Origin: a bacterium BMS3Abin06
GTDB lineage: Bacteria > Nitrospirota > Thermodesulfovibrionia > UBA6902
Assembly: GCA_002897895.1 (NCBI GenBank)
Contig: BDSY01000041.1
Span: 1 to 64,000 of the forward strand
DNA length: 64,000 nucleotides
Reading direction: 5' to 3'
A program made the translations under genes and the position numbers. The notes under the pieces were generated by a model. That model ran no database searches. It was not told the DNA's origin and worked only from the letters and a program-made list of their open reading frames with translations. Numbering within the stretch: position 1 is the first letter of the stretch; each line of letters starts with the position of its first letter. Below, in pieces: positions 7,781 through 16,917 of the stretch.

Positions 7781-8854
7781 TTACTCTTTTTTATCCTCTT
7801 CCTGATGCCGGATGGCTTCCTCATGAATAACCTGGAAAAGCTGAAAGACAAACTCTTCAGATAAATCGTGTTCACTTCCTGAGGCAATTCTGCCGGCAAT
7901 AATCTCTTTCCAGCGTTGAGGCTGATACGTTGAGATATTATTCCTGCGTTTCAGGTCCCCCATTTTCCCGGCAATTTCCATTCGCTTGCCCAGCAGGGCA
8001 ATAAGGTGTTCGTCAATATTGTCAACTTCCATGCGAAGCTCTTTTATCCTGGTCCGGTACTCATTGCTGTCGCCTGTTTCACTCTTAATTGTCAAACGGT
8101 TGATTAATGAACGAAACTCTTCCGGAGTAAGCTGCTGTCCTGAATCACTTAAAGCTTTGGGCGGATTGATATGCACCTCAATCATTAAGCCGTCATACAG
8201 CAGGTCCAGGGCTTCCTGTGCGATAGAAAAAATCAACTCTGCTTTTCCGCAAATATGGCTGGGATCGCACAGCATTGGAATACCCGGAATCCGGCGCTTG
8301 AGCTCGATAGGTATTTTCCAGTTGGGAGCATTCCTGTACAAAACTTTTCTTGAAGTGCTGAATCCCCGGTGAATCACACCGATTTTTCTCAAACCGGCAT
8401 TATAAAGCCGCTCTACGGCGCCGATCCAGAGTTCGATGTCAGGACTTATCGGGTTTTTGACAAACACCGGTATGTCTGCGCCTTTTAATGCATCGGCGAG
8501 CGCCTGAACTGCAAATGGGTTCGCTGTTGTCCGGGCGCCGATCCAGAGAACATCCATATCATATTTCATACAGGCTTCAACATGTTCGGGGTTTGCAACT
8601 TCCGTCCCTACAGGCAGGTGGACTTCTTCACGCGCCCTGGCCAGCCATTTCAGACCCTTGATTCCAACTCCCTCAAAAGAACCGGGATGGGTTCTCGGCT
8701 TCCATATCCCTGCCCGGATAAAGCTGACTCCGCAATCCGCAAGCCCTCTGACTGTCTCAAGCAGTTGTTCCTCTGATTCAACGCTGCAGGGCCCGGCTGA
8801 AAGGAATATATCATTAACAGGCATTCCCCAGTCTTGCATATCAGTAAGTTCCAC
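7781..8854 (-). CDS. Bifunctional DAHP synthase / chorismate mutase
   Basis: 357 aa. The N-terminal part (1-260) is a type I-beta DAHP synthase that condenses PEP and erythrose-4-phosphate at the entry of the shikimate pathway: 'SAGPCSVESEEQL', 'RAGIWKPRTHPGSFEG', 'IGARTTANPF', 'VFVKNP' and 'LCDPSHICG'. The C-terminal part (about 265-357) is an AroQ-class chorismate mutase helix bundle ('RIKELRMEVDNIDEHLIALLGKRM'). The fused synthase-mutase order is best known from Bacteroidetes; mutase fusion often provides prephenate feedback control. No other aromatic-pathway genes adjoin it. Confidence 0.9.
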   Translation of the reverse strand: MELTDMQDWGMPVNDIFLSAGPCSVESEEQLLETVRGLADCGVSFIRAGIWKPRTHPGSFEGVGIKGLKWLARAREEVHLPVGTEVANPEHVEACMKYDMDVLWIGARTTANPFAVQALADALKGADIPVFVKNPISPDIELWIGAVERLYNAGLRKIGVIHRGFSTSRKVLYRNAPNWKIPIELKRRIPGIPMLCDPSHICGKAELIFSIAQEALDLLYDGLMIEVHINPPKALSDSGQQLTPEEFRSLINRLTIKSETGDSNEYRTRIKELRMEVDNIDEHLIALLGKRMEIAGKMGDLKRRNNISTYQPQRWKEIIAGRIASGSEHDLSEEFVFQLFQVIHEEAIRHQEEDKKE

Positions 8855-8913
8855 TTTCCCGCTCCTTTCGAGTTAAGCGTGTAACCGCTCAGGTAATTAC
8901 TTAAGCCTGAAAC

Positions 8914-9828
8914 CTAAATGTAAGTCAGCCAGGATTTATATGCCCTTGCCTCTCCTTTTACAATCCTGAAGAAAAGTTTTTGGAGTTTTCCGGTTACCGG
9001 ACCGGGTTTGCCGGTTCCGATTGTCCTGCCGTCTACCTCCCTTACAGGGGTCACTTCTGCCGCAGTTCCTGTAAAAAATGCCTCGTCCGCAATATAAATT
9101 TCATCTCTCGTAAAGTTTGTCTCGCAAACCTTTATCTTCGCTTTTTCCGCCATTTCCATTATGCTTTTTCTTGTAATACCTTCAAGAACCGACGGAAGCG
9201 GCGGTGTCATTAAAACACCGTTTCTCACAATGAATATATTCTGGCCGGTTCCCTCCGACACATAGCCGTTTGTATCAAGGATCAGGGCCTCGTCATACCC
9301 GCAGGCAGCGGCTTCGCTCTTTGCCAGGGTTGAATTAACATAGTCGCCGCAGGTCTTGCTTTTTGTCATGGTTACGTTAACATGAAGCCTTGCAAAAGAG
9401 GAGACCTTAATCCTGATTCCATTTTTAATCCCGTCTTCTCCAAGATAAGCGCCCCACGGCCAGACTGCTATGGCAATTCTGACAGGATTGTCTTTGGGGA
9501 GCAGACCCATTGCCCCATAGCCGAGATAAACAAGCGGGCGTATGTAACACTCTTTTAATTTATTGATTTTTATCGTATCAATAATTGCCTTCTCTATCTT
9601 TTCAGGTGAAAAAGGAGATTTAATATTCAGGATATGACAGGAATCAAACAGCCTGTCCACATGTTCTTTTAATCTGAAAACAGCTGACCCCTTTTTTGTT
9701 TTATAACATCTTATGCCTTCGAATGCGCCGGTGCCATAGTGCAGCGTGTGGGTTAAAATATGGACATTGGCATCAGCCCAGTCAACAAACTTTCCATCCA
9801 TCCATATCTTCTTTGATTCATTAACCAT
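8914..9828 (-). CDS. ilvE: Branched-chain amino acid aminotransferase
   Basis: 304 aa, fold-type IV PLP aminotransferase that interconverts Val, Leu and Ile with their 2-oxo acids. Seen: '[16 protein letters not shown]' at residues 27-42, the PLP lysine in '[15 protein letters not shown]', '[22 protein letters not shown]' and '[18 protein letters not shown]'. Length and order match IlvE rather than D-amino acid transaminase. It precedes the DAHP synthase on the same strand by 59 bases, so the two may share a transcript. Confidence 0.93.
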   Translation of the reverse strand: MVNESKKIWMDGKFVDWADANVHILTHTLHYGTGAFEGIRCYKTKKGSAVFRLKEHVDRLFDSCHILNIKSPFSPEKIEKAIIDTIKINKLKECYIRPLVYLGYGAMGLLPKDNPVRIAIAVWPWGAYLGEDGIKNGIRIKVSSFARLHVNVTMTKSKTCGDYVNSTLAKSEAAACGYDEALILDTNGYVSEGTGQNIFIVRNGVLMTPPLPSVLEGITRKSIMEMAEKAKIKVCETNFTRDEIYIADEAFFTGTAAEVTPVREVDGRTIGTGKPGPVTGKLQKLFFRIVKGEARAYKSWLTYI

Positions 9829-9915
9829 ATTGCCTCCCGAGAATTAAATAGTCCGCAGATTACGCAGATTCCAAAATTACGACTTAATTAAAAAAACATA
9901 AAAACAATTTCATTG

Positions 9916-10569
9916 TCAATAAATCTCCGTATCCTGCCATCCGGCTTTTCCGATAAGCGGGACAAAAACACAGGCCGTTGATATTGATTTTTCTATCCCT
10001 GCAGGTGTCTTTTTTATTTGATAAAGAATCTGTGAATATCTGCCGCCCACAGGAATTACGAGCCTTCCATTCATATTCAACTGTTCTATATAATGCTGAG
10101 GGATTTCCGGGGCTGCCGCAGTAACGATTATTCCATCAAAAGGGGCATGTTCAGGCAGTCCGAGACTTCCGTCCGAAACAATTACATGCACATTCCTGTA
10201 ATCAAGCTCCTTCAGTAATTTCCGGGCTCTGTCAGCGAGAGACGGAATTCTTTCAACCGTAAAAACCTCTGAGGCCAGCAATGACAGCACGGCAGACTGG
10301 TAACCGGAGCCGGTGCCTATTTCAAGAACCTTTTCACTTCCTTTTAATTTTAGCAGTTCAGTCATCACAGCTACCATATAAGGTTGAGAAATGGTCTGCC
10401 CTTCTCCAAGAGGAAGGGCGCAATCATCATAAGCGTTATCCTGTAAATGTTCTCCAACAAACCTGTGTCTCGGGACATTTTCCATAGCCGCAAGAACCCG
10501 TTCATCTTTAATCCCCCGGTCCCTTAACTGGTACTCAACCATTAAATGACGCTCTTTTTCATAAGCCAT
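9916..10569 (-). CDS. pcm: Protein-L-isoaspartate O-methyltransferase
   Basis: 217 aa when started at the ATG giving MAYEKER; the ORF track begins upstream at a non-ATG codon within the heptamer repeat region. Pcm methylates isoaspartyl residues in damaged proteins, starting their repair. Motifs: 'ENVPRHRFV', 'ALPLGEGQTISQPYMVAVM', the SAM loop 'VLEIGTGSGYQSAVL' and 'FDGIIVTAAAPEIP'. A 7-bp tandem repeat array lies immediately upstream, between this gene and the FAD dehydrogenase. Confidence 0.93.
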   Translation of the reverse strand: MAYEKERHLMVEYQLRDRGIKDERVLAAMENVPRHRFVGEHLQDNAYDDCALPLGEGQTISQPYMVAVMTELLKLKGSEKVLEIGTGSGYQSAVLSLLASEVFTVERIPSLADRARKLLKELDYRNVHVIVSDGSLGLPEHAPFDGIIVTAAAPEIPQHYIEQLNMNGRLVIPVGGRYSQILYQIKKTPAGIEKSISTACVFVPLIGKAGWQDTEIY

Positions 10570-10579
10570 AGCAATCAAC

Positions 10580-10646
10580 AATTCCTAATTCGTAATTCCT
10601 AATTCGTAATTCCTAATTCCTAATTCCTAATTCGTAATTCCTAATT
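10580..10646 (-). repeat. Heptamer tandem repeat ahead of pcm
   Basis: About nine and a half tandem units of AATTCCT or AATTCGT (AGGAATT/ACGAATT on the coding strand) fill the gap between the FAD dehydrogenase stop and the pcm start. The same unit family occurs ahead of kdsC (35482-35516) and queC (37231-37265). Unit number is likely to vary by slippage; a coding role is excluded because the array is non-coding here. Confidence 0.9.
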
Positions 10647-12026
10647 TCAGACTCTCTTCAAAATCTCTCTTGCCGCAATTATACCGGATGCCGAAGCCTG
10701 GATAAGTCCCCTGCTTACTCCGGCGCCGTCGCCTATTGCAAAGAGATTTTCAGTTTCAGTCTCAAGGTTGCTGTCGAGCTTGAGCTGTCTTGAATAAAAC
10801 TTGACTTCAACACCATACAAAAGAGTATGCTCACCGTTGACCCCGGGAGCAATTTTATCCATTTCATCAAGCATCTCGAGAATATTCGAGATATAACGAT
10901 GGGGCAGCACAAAGCTCAGGTCACCAGGGACTGCATCTGCAAGCGTTGGTTTCACACGGCCTTTTGCGATCCGTTCGGGATTTGATCTCCGGCCGGCCTG
11001 AAGGTCACCGAGTCTTTGCAGAATAACTCCCTTGCCTAAGAGGTTTGCGAGCCTTGCAACATACCTTCCGTATAAATGAGGCTCATCAAAAGGCTCTGTA
11101 AAATGAGTGCTTACAAGGAGCGCAAAATTCGTGTTTCCGGTTTTCTTGTTGGAATAGCTGTGACCGTTGACAATCCATACCCCCTTTACATATTCCTTGA
11201 CTACCTCGCCATAAGGATTTACGCAAAAGGTCCTGATTCTATCATTGAATTTCTTTGTATGGAAGATGAGCTTTGGTTCATAAATAACTTTTGTGAGAGG
11301 TTCAAGCACTGCTGCGGGCAATTCAACCCTGACCCCGATATCAACAGGATTTTTTAATAAGGAAAACCCTAATGACTTCGCTTGTTTCTCAAGCCACAAG
11401 GCCCCTTCCCTGCCGGGTGAGACTATCACGAAATCCGCAAAATAAGACTTCCCGTTCCCTGCTTCAACCCCGGCCGCTTTTCCATTTTCAACTAATATTT
11501 TTTTAACATTATTAGAAAACAGGATATCGATTTTTGAATTGAGTTCTTCTTTCATTTTCTTCAGAATTTCAGGGCACCGGTCAGTTCCAATGTGCCTGAT
11601 TTTAGTCGGTATCAGTGTTAATCCGTTTCTTTCTGCGGTCTCTTTAAGGGCATTAACTTTATCCATATCACCGCCGTAAACATTGGCAGGGGCGCCGTAT
11701 TTAACATATAATCCGTCAGTATAATCGATGAGTTCCTGCAGTTCTGTTTCACCTATATATCGTGCAAGGTTTCCGCCAATCTCTTTTGAAAGATTGAGCT
11801 TGCCGTCACTGAAAGCTCCTGCGCCTCCCCACCCGCATAATAGCCCGCACTCAGGGCATGCCTTGCATGAATGTTCACTTATTGCCGACGGGCAGATTCT
11901 TTTTTCAATATCAAGGCCTTTTTCAATAATAAGAACCCTGACTCCCTTGCCTGAAGATACAATCTCAAGTGCGGCAAAGATGCCGGCTGGCCCTGCGCCG
12001 ACTATTATGACATCGTAGTTTTTCAT
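10647..12026 (-). CDS. FAD-dependent dehydrogenase, uncharacterised (COG2509-type)
   Basis: 459 aa. The N-terminus has a dinucleotide fold (VGAGPAGIFAALE) and the C-terminus the FAD-closing motif 'ETENLFAIGDGAGVSRG'. Between them is a Cys-rich segment ('CPSAISEHSCKACPECG', about 45-65) followed by 'GWGGAGAFSDGKLNLS', typical of this family of uncharacterised dehydrogenases. Substrate is unknown. It is upstream of pcm on the same strand, separated only by the heptamer array, so it probably leads that transcript. Confidence 0.8.
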   Translation of the reverse strand: MKNYDVIIVGAGPAGIFAALEIVSSGKGVRVLIIEKGLDIEKRICPSAISEHSCKACPECGLLCGWGGAGAFSDGKLNLSKEIGGNLARYIGETELQELIDYTDGLYVKYGAPANVYGGDMDKVNALKETAERNGLTLIPTKIRHIGTDRCPEILKKMKEELNSKIDILFSNNVKKILVENGKAAGVEAGNGKSYFADFVIVSPGREGALWLEKQAKSLGFSLLKNPVDIGVRVELPAAVLEPLTKVIYEPKLIFHTKKFNDRIRTFCVNPYGEVVKEYVKGVWIVNGHSYSNKKTGNTNFALLVSTHFTEPFDEPHLYGRYVARLANLLGKGVILQRLGDLQAGRRSNPERIAKGRVKPTLADAVPGDLSFVLPHRYISNILEMLDEMDKIAPGVNGEHTLLYGVEVKFYSRQLKLDSNLETETENLFAIGDGAGVSRGLIQASASGIIAAREILKRV

Positions 12027-12319
12027 ATTTCCCGGTCCTCTTCTGATTTAAAATCTTTACCAATCGGTTGCATAAAACAATTATCAATTGGCAGGCTTTT
12101 TTTATTTTAACAAAACTGAATTTATTTACCCACTTATCAGTTCAATTTATAGTACTATAAAAAAATCAGTCTATAACTATAAGATTTTTTATTGATTTTA
12201 TTGAGTTAGTCGATTAAAATAAATATATCGTTTCAAAATAAAACGGTGCTGTTTCAGATTGAATCGATCCTGTATGGCCGGATTCTAAAAAATACATAAC
12301 AAAAAAGGAAAGGCGGATA

Positions 12320-13300
12320 ATGTTATCAATGAAAGTAAAATCTTCATGTGTGATCATTTCAACAATAGCTTTTTTAATATTATTCCTGGGTATTTCAACT
12401 GTTTTTGCAACAACAGGAGAGGTAGCGGCTGAGCCGGCTGCGGCTGAAGTTGCGCAGCATGCCTGGTGGTTCTGGCCCCTTATACTGCTGGTTCTTTCAT
12501 TTGTGCTCGGTATCTTTGCGGTGCTTGCAGGGGTCGGCGGCGGTGTGCTCTACGTGCCGATTGTCAGCGGCTTTTTGCCTTTCCATCTTGACTTTGTAAG
12601 GGGCGCGGGATTAATAGTGGCGCTTGCAGGCGCACTTGCCGCAGGCCCGGGACTTTTGCGAAAAGGCATGGCAGACCTGAGACTCGCTATTCCGATGGCA
12701 TTAATTGCTTCTACGTGCGCTATAATCGGTGCAATGATAGGTCTTGCACTTCCTACCAATATCGTACAAACCCTGCTTGGAGCAACTATTTTAGGAATTG
12801 TTGCAATCATGGTTAAGGCGAAAAAATCCGAATTTCCCAATGTGCCGAAACCGGATGCCTTATCACAGTCCCTGAGAATAATGGGAATATATCATGAGCC
12901 GACAATAGGCAAAGACATTAAATGGCAGATACACAGGACACCAATCGGGCTTGGACTTTTCGTTATAATAGGCGTTATGGCCGGCATGTTCGGGCTTGGA
13001 GCCGGATGGGCAAATGTTCCGGTTTTAAACCTCCTGCTGGGCGCGCCGATCAAGATTTCAGTTGCAACCAGTAAGTTTCTGCTTTCAATAACAGACACCT
13101 CGGCAGCATGGATTTATTTGAATAACGGGGCGGTCCTGCCATTAATGGTCGTTCCTTCGGTTGTGGGCATTATGCTTGGTTCGTTTATCGGCGTTAAAGT
13201 GCTTGCAGTTACAAAACCCGCTGTGATCAGAATTCTGGTTATAGTTGTTCTTGGTGTTGCAGGGCTTAAGGCCCTTTTAAAAGGATTAGAAATAGGGTAA
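12320..13300 (+). CDS. TauE/SafE-family sulfite/organosulfonate exporter-like permease
   Basis: 326 aa with an N-terminal hydrophobic segment (about 10-30) and at least seven more membrane helices. Duplicated TauE/SafE motifs are seen: 'GVGGGVLYVPIVSGF' near residue 73 and 'GLGAGWANVPVLNLLLG' near 223. The family moves anions such as sulfite or sulfonates across the inner membrane; which substrate is used here cannot be read. A run AAGGAAAGG precedes the ATG. A small membrane protein follows, a common pairing. Confidence 0.85.
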   Translation: MLSMKVKSSCVIISTIAFLILFLGISTVFATTGEVAAEPAAAEVAQHAWWFWPLILLVLSFVLGIFAVLAGVGGGVLYVPIVSGFLPFHLDFVRGAGLIVALAGALAAGPGLLRKGMADLRLAIPMALIASTCAIIGAMIGLALPTNIVQTLLGATILGIVAIMVKAKKSEFPNVPKPDALSQSLRIMGIYHEPTIGKDIKWQIHRTPIGLGLFVIIGVMAGMFGLGAGWANVPVLNLLLGAPIKISVATSKFLLSITDTSAAWIYLNNGAVLPLMVVPSVVGIMLGSFIGVKVLAVTKPAVIRILVIVVLGVAGLKALLKGLEIG

Positions 13301-13308
13301 TAAGAGTT

Positions 13309-13336
13309 AAGGAGTTTGAGAGTTTGAGAGTTAGGG
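13309..13336. repeat. Short octamer-like direct repeat
   Basis: GGAGTTTGAGAGTTTGAGAG shows a unit GAGTTTGA repeated twice and then a diverged third copy, in the gap before the small membrane protein gene. It resembles the intercistronic heptamer arrays elsewhere in the window in position but has a period of 8. Confidence 0.6.
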
Positions 13337-13371
13337 CAAATAATTAAAGCTAATTGAAACAGGAGGATAGA

Positions 13372-13782
13372 ATGGCTCAACAGGCGACTGAAGAACAGGT
13401 TTTATATGCAAATATTTTAAACAAAGGTATGCTGGTAGGCCTTCTTGGGCTTGTTGTTACATTTATAATATACGGGGCAGGTATCCTGGAACCTTTAATC
13501 CCCCTGGAACAGGTGCAAAACTACTGGGTAATGCCGGTAGGTGATTATCTCGAACAGACCGGTATTCATGCCGGATGGGCCTGGCTGGGGAAGCTGAAAT
13601 ACGGAGACATGCTCAATTTTCTACCGATTGCATTTCTTTCTCTTTTAACTATTGTCTGTTATCTCGCCATTATCCCCGGACTGCTGCGTAAAAAAGATAC
13701 TGCCTATGTAGTACTCGCTGTCGTTGAAGTCATTGTTCTTGCTGTAGCGGCATCAGGGGTATTAGGTTCAGGCGGCCATTAA
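13372..13782 (+). CDS. Small membrane protein paired with TauE/SafE permease
   Basis: 136 aa from the ATG giving MAQQATEEQ, chosen because AGGAGG lies a few bases before it; the upstream TTG start in the track has no such site. Three to four hydrophobic segments are visible (about 25-45, 88-108, 115-132). I do not recognise a named function with certainty; the pattern and position resemble the DUF1634-type proteins that accompany TauE/SafE permeases. The stop codon is followed three bases later by a 143-bp mobile repeat. Confidence 0.7.
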   Translation: MAQQATEEQVLYANILNKGMLVGLLGLVVTFIIYGAGILEPLIPLEQVQNYWVMPVGDYLEQTGIHAGWAWLGKLKYGDMLNFLPIAFLSLLTIVCYLAIIPGLLRKKDTAYVVLAVVEVIVLAVAASGVLGSGGH

Positions 13783-14120
13783 TTAGAGTCTGTGTATAAA
13801 TATAACAATTGAGCCGTCATTCCCGCATTTTGTTGAGCGGGAATCCAGTCTTTGCAGTGAGTTCCGGATGCCCGATTACAGACTTCGGGCATGACGAAAA
13901 TAAAAAACAGCAGTTTATATACAGACTCTATATATAGTTATTTTCATAACCATTCAGGTCTATATTCTGCTGCCGGATCTGCGACAAAAATAAAATGGTT
14001 TTACTCTCCTTTTATATTTATTTAAATATCAGTTAAACTAAAAAATCAAACCCTTAATATGGCTTAAATGCATAGCAATTACGCTTCAGTAGCCATTATA
14101 TTTATTCACAAGGAATAAAA
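13783..14120. other. Gene-free stretch with MITE
   Basis: Apart from the 143-bp mobile repeat, the remainder (13931-14120) is AT-rich with no ORF, no clear promoter and no RNA structure that I can support. A weak ribosome binding site AAGGAAT lies just before the next gene. Confidence 0.5.
13786..13928 (-). mobile_element. MITE family 1, copy A (143 bp)
   Basis: Ends are inverted repeats GAGTCTGTGTATAAA and TTTATATACAGACTC, flanked by TA on both sides, as with Tc1/mariner (IS630)-type insertions. The interior has two facing hairpins of GTCATNCCC...GGGNATCC type. It is the reverse complement of copy B (45141-45283), same length, about 94-95% identical. It lies directly after a stop codon. No protein is encoded. 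Confidence 0.85.
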
Positions 14121-15821
14121 ATGAAATCTGTTCCTCTATCTGCACAAAAAACAGAGTTGACCGTAATCCTCCTTGCATACGTAATTTTTGCCTTAATATC
14201 CGGTCTTGCTTACAGATACGCAATCAATCCGGACGGGATATCCCAGCTTCGCCTGGCAGGTTATATAGCAGAGGGCAATTTCCAGCGATCTGTAACTCTC
14301 AGCTGGTCGCCGCTTTTCATCTGGTTAATGTCGCCGTTCCTGTTTTTCGGTTTTGACGGGCTGACTGCTGCAAGGATAGTGATAGCATTCAGCGGAGCAG
14401 GGCTTCTCCTTGGCAGCCGGCTTTTAACGTTGCGGTTTGGTTTATCGCGGAATTTACGATTTATTGCTGTATTGATTTCAGCATTATTAATTTCCGACTG
14501 GACTGTTCGAAATATAGGTGCGGACCTGCCGGTAGCTGCTTTAACAATCTTTTATATATATCTGGTAACAGACCCGGATATTTTAACCGATAGAAAGATT
14601 GCATTTTTTTGCGGGATTACCGGTGGATTTTCTTACCTGGCACATCACTATGCCCTTCCGTTTTTTTTAGCCAGTTTTCCTGTAATGTTAATTTTAAGGG
14701 GATATATTGAGAGAGATAAAAAAGGATTTCCTTTAAAAAAAGTTTTAATGTCATCAATGGCCGGAATTGCAGGGTTATTAATTATATCATCCGTATGGAT
14801 CGGCATGGTATCCGCAAAATATGGGCATCTGGCGATCAGCAATAAAGGTTCAATTGCACATGCAGCGGTAGGGCCTAAGGATAAAGACAGGCGACATCCG
14901 TTTTTTGTCGGCGGGTTATATAAACCGAGAGATGCTTACGCAATTCATGTATTTGAGGACCCTTCGGAAGTAGAATTCAAGACCTGGTCGCCCTTTGAAA
15001 GCAGGGAGTACTTCATGTATCAGATCAAACTGATAAAAGACAATGCTGTCTACATACTCAATCATTTTGTTAATAAGAGTCCGTTTTTCACCTATGCTTT
15101 TATAATAGGAGTTTTGACTTTAATGCCGGTTGCTTTTTTATTGAACCCGCTGAACAATGAGAAGAGGTTTCTCTATATATGGGTTCTCATAACGTTCAGC
15201 ATTTACTGCTCCGGTTATCTATTGGTCGTAGCCAGATCCCCGAGGCGTTTTTATGCGCTTATGATTGTCTTCCTTTTCTTATCTTTTCATTTTCTGGAAG
15301 AATTAAGAAACGGCCTCAGAGATGTTATATCCGGCCGGAGGAAAAAAATATTAACTTATTATTTATTAATGATTGTTGTAATGGCCTTTGCGCTTAAACC
15401 CGGCATGCACCTTTTAAAATCCGCAAGGAATATTATTACCATTGAGCAAGTTAATCCATACAGAGAAATTGCGTCCCAGATCAGCACAATTCAGTTCCCT
15501 TCACCGTATGCAATAATAAGATCTTCTCAAAAGCCCCATACCGACACCTATATTGCATACTATTTAAAAAAACAATTACTGGGAAGGCCGTTATCCGGGG
15601 ATGTGGCCGGCATAACAAAAGAACTCGATGCAGTGAATGCGAAGTCGCTCGTGGTGTTTGATAATCCGGAGATTGTAGAAAAGCTGAGAAAAGACAGGAG
15701 ATATATTCATGCAGGCGCCCTAAGACTTAAAGATAGTAAAAGATATTTAAATGCAGTCAATATCAAACAGGATGAAATTAAAGGCTGGGATAAAGAAGTG
15801 AATATTTTTATATTAAAATAA
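14121..15821 (+). CDS. Polytopic membrane glycosyltransferase-like protein (GT39/ArnT-like)
   Basis: 566 aa with about 10-11 membrane helices and a long soluble C-terminal part (about 440-566). The first periplasmic loop carries 'INPDGISQLRLAGYIAEG' and 'SPLFIWLMSPF', echoing the acidic loop of lipid-linked-sugar transferases of the GT39/PMT/ArnT class. These use polyprenyl-phosphate sugars on the periplasmic side. Acceptor and donor are unknown. The following methyltransferase and deacetylase genes suggest a surface glycan locus. Confidence 0.55.
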   Translation: MKSVPLSAQKTELTVILLAYVIFALISGLAYRYAINPDGISQLRLAGYIAEGNFQRSVTLSWSPLFIWLMSPFLFFGFDGLTAARIVIAFSGAGLLLGSRLLTLRFGLSRNLRFIAVLISALLISDWTVRNIGADLPVAALTIFYIYLVTDPDILTDRKIAFFCGITGGFSYLAHHYALPFFLASFPVMLILRGYIERDKKGFPLKKVLMSSMAGIAGLLIISSVWIGMVSAKYGHLAISNKGSIAHAAVGPKDKDRRHPFFVGGLYKPRDAYAIHVFEDPSEVEFKTWSPFESREYFMYQIKLIKDNAVYILNHFVNKSPFFTYAFIIGVLTLMPVAFLLNPLNNEKRFLYIWVLITFSIYCSGYLLVVARSPRRFYALMIVFLFLSFHFLEELRNGLRDVISGRRKKILTYYLLMIVVMAFALKPGMHLLKSARNIITIEQVNPYREIASQISTIQFPSPYAIIRSSQKPHTDTYIAYYLKKQLLGRPLSGDVAGITKELDAVNAKSLVVFDNPEIVEKLRKDRRYIHAGALRLKDSKRYLNAVNIKQDEIKGWDKEVNIFILK

Positions 15822-15852
15822 TGGTTACAAAAAAGAGCTAAGGTTGTAGTTA

Positions 15853-16002
15853 CTTAAGAGTACCGAGTTCTCTTTTAACATGTTGATTCTAAAGAAAACG
15901 TCATGACCACGCAGTTGTCATTCCCGCTTGTCGGGAATCCGGGAAAATCAAAGGGTTATAGATTCCGGACAAGCCGGAATGACAGAACTCGGTACTGTCG
16001 AG
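15853..16002 (-). mobile_element. MITE family 2, copy 1 (150 bp)
   Basis: Imperfect terminal inverted repeats CTTAAGAGTACCGAGTTCT and CTCGACAGTACCGAGTTCT bound a 150-bp element with two internal hairpins. GTAGTTA occurs immediately outside both ends (15846-15852 and 16003-16009), a 7-bp target duplication. Reverse complement of copies 2 and 3, nearly identical. The small minus-strand ORF 15901..16164 in the track is only this repeat read through. Confidence 0.92.
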
Positions 16003-16028
16003 GTAGTTATTAAAGAATTTTGAAAAAC

Positions 16029-16904
16029 ATGGCTCAAATTGCAAACAAGTGCCCTGTCTGTAATGGGCGGAGATGTTCCCGCTCTTATGTAATACGGGGG
16101 TATACATATTATTCCTGTAATTCTTGTGGAATGCTCTACATAAGCGACAGGAAAAAGGCTTCAAACCCTGATAATGAACAATATGACAATGACTATTTTA
16201 AAGATACCCTGAAAGAAGGCATGAGCGGATACATGGACTATGCAAAACAATCCCGGCCGCTCCGCATGAACTTCAAAAATCTTATATCACGTATTTATCC
16301 TCATTTATCCCCTGATACGTCTAAATCAGTGCTTGATGTGGGCTGCGCCTATGGTTTCTTTCTTGATGAGATGCGTAAGATAGGAATGTCTGTCCATGGA
16401 TTGGATTTGTCAGAGAATGCAATACAGTGGATGGAGAAAGAATTAGGTATTAAAGGGACAGTCGGCTTGTCTTTTGACGCCCCTGACGGCCCATTTGACA
16501 TAGTAACTGCAATAGAAGTCATTGAGCATGCTCCTGATCCACATTCATTTCTCGATGATCTTTACAAACGATTAAGGAAGGACGGATTACTGGTGATTAG
16601 AACCGGGGCTAATGACACCACTGCCGCACGTTTGTTTGGAAAGCGGTGGTGGTACCTGAACCCACCCGATCATTGTGCAATATTCAGCAGGTTTGCACTC
16701 GAAAAGTTAATATCGGATAGAGGATTTGCCCTGCTCGAACATAGTATTATCCCCTTTGACCGGGTAGGATTGAATAACATGTTTCTGAAATTGGCGCGCA
16801 TGTTTGAATCTGAACGATTAGGCCGGCTCGCATCAAAATTACCGGCTCTTGTTGTACCGGTTCCCCATTACTCTACACAACTCCTGATTGCAAGGAAGCG
16901 TTAA
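16029..16904 (+). CDS. SAM-dependent methyltransferase with N-terminal zinc ribbon
   Basis: 291 aa from the ATG giving MAQIANKCP; a TTG nine bases upstream is the alternative. Residues 5-38 form a zinc ribbon (CPVCNGRRC, CNSCGMLY). The class I methyltransferase core follows with the SAM loop 'SVLDVGCAYGFFLDEM' near 95-110 and 'FDIVTAIEVIEHAPDPHSFL'. Such zinc-ribbon methyltransferases are common in polysaccharide gene clusters. The true substrate is unknown. The gene begins 26 bases after a MITE that separates it from the membrane protein gene. Confidence 0.8.
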   Translation: MAQIANKCPVCNGRRCSRSYVIRGYTYYSCNSCGMLYISDRKKASNPDNEQYDNDYFKDTLKEGMSGYMDYAKQSRPLRMNFKNLISRIYPHLSPDTSKSVLDVGCAYGFFLDEMRKIGMSVHGLDLSENAIQWMEKELGIKGTVGLSFDAPDGPFDIVTAIEVIEHAPDPHSFLDDLYKRLRKDGLLVIRTGANDTTAARLFGKRWWYLNPPDHCAIFSRFALEKLISDRGFALLEHSIIPFDRVGLNNMFLKLARMFESERLGRLASKLPALVVPVPHYSTQLLIARKR

Positions 16905-16917
16905 TGTTAATAAAACT

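Noticed and set aside
15901-16164. 87-aa minus-strand ORF (and 62-aa ORF 27425..27613)
   Set aside because: Both end in the same 'STEFCHSGLSGIYNP' string because they read through copies of the 150-bp MITE; not genes.
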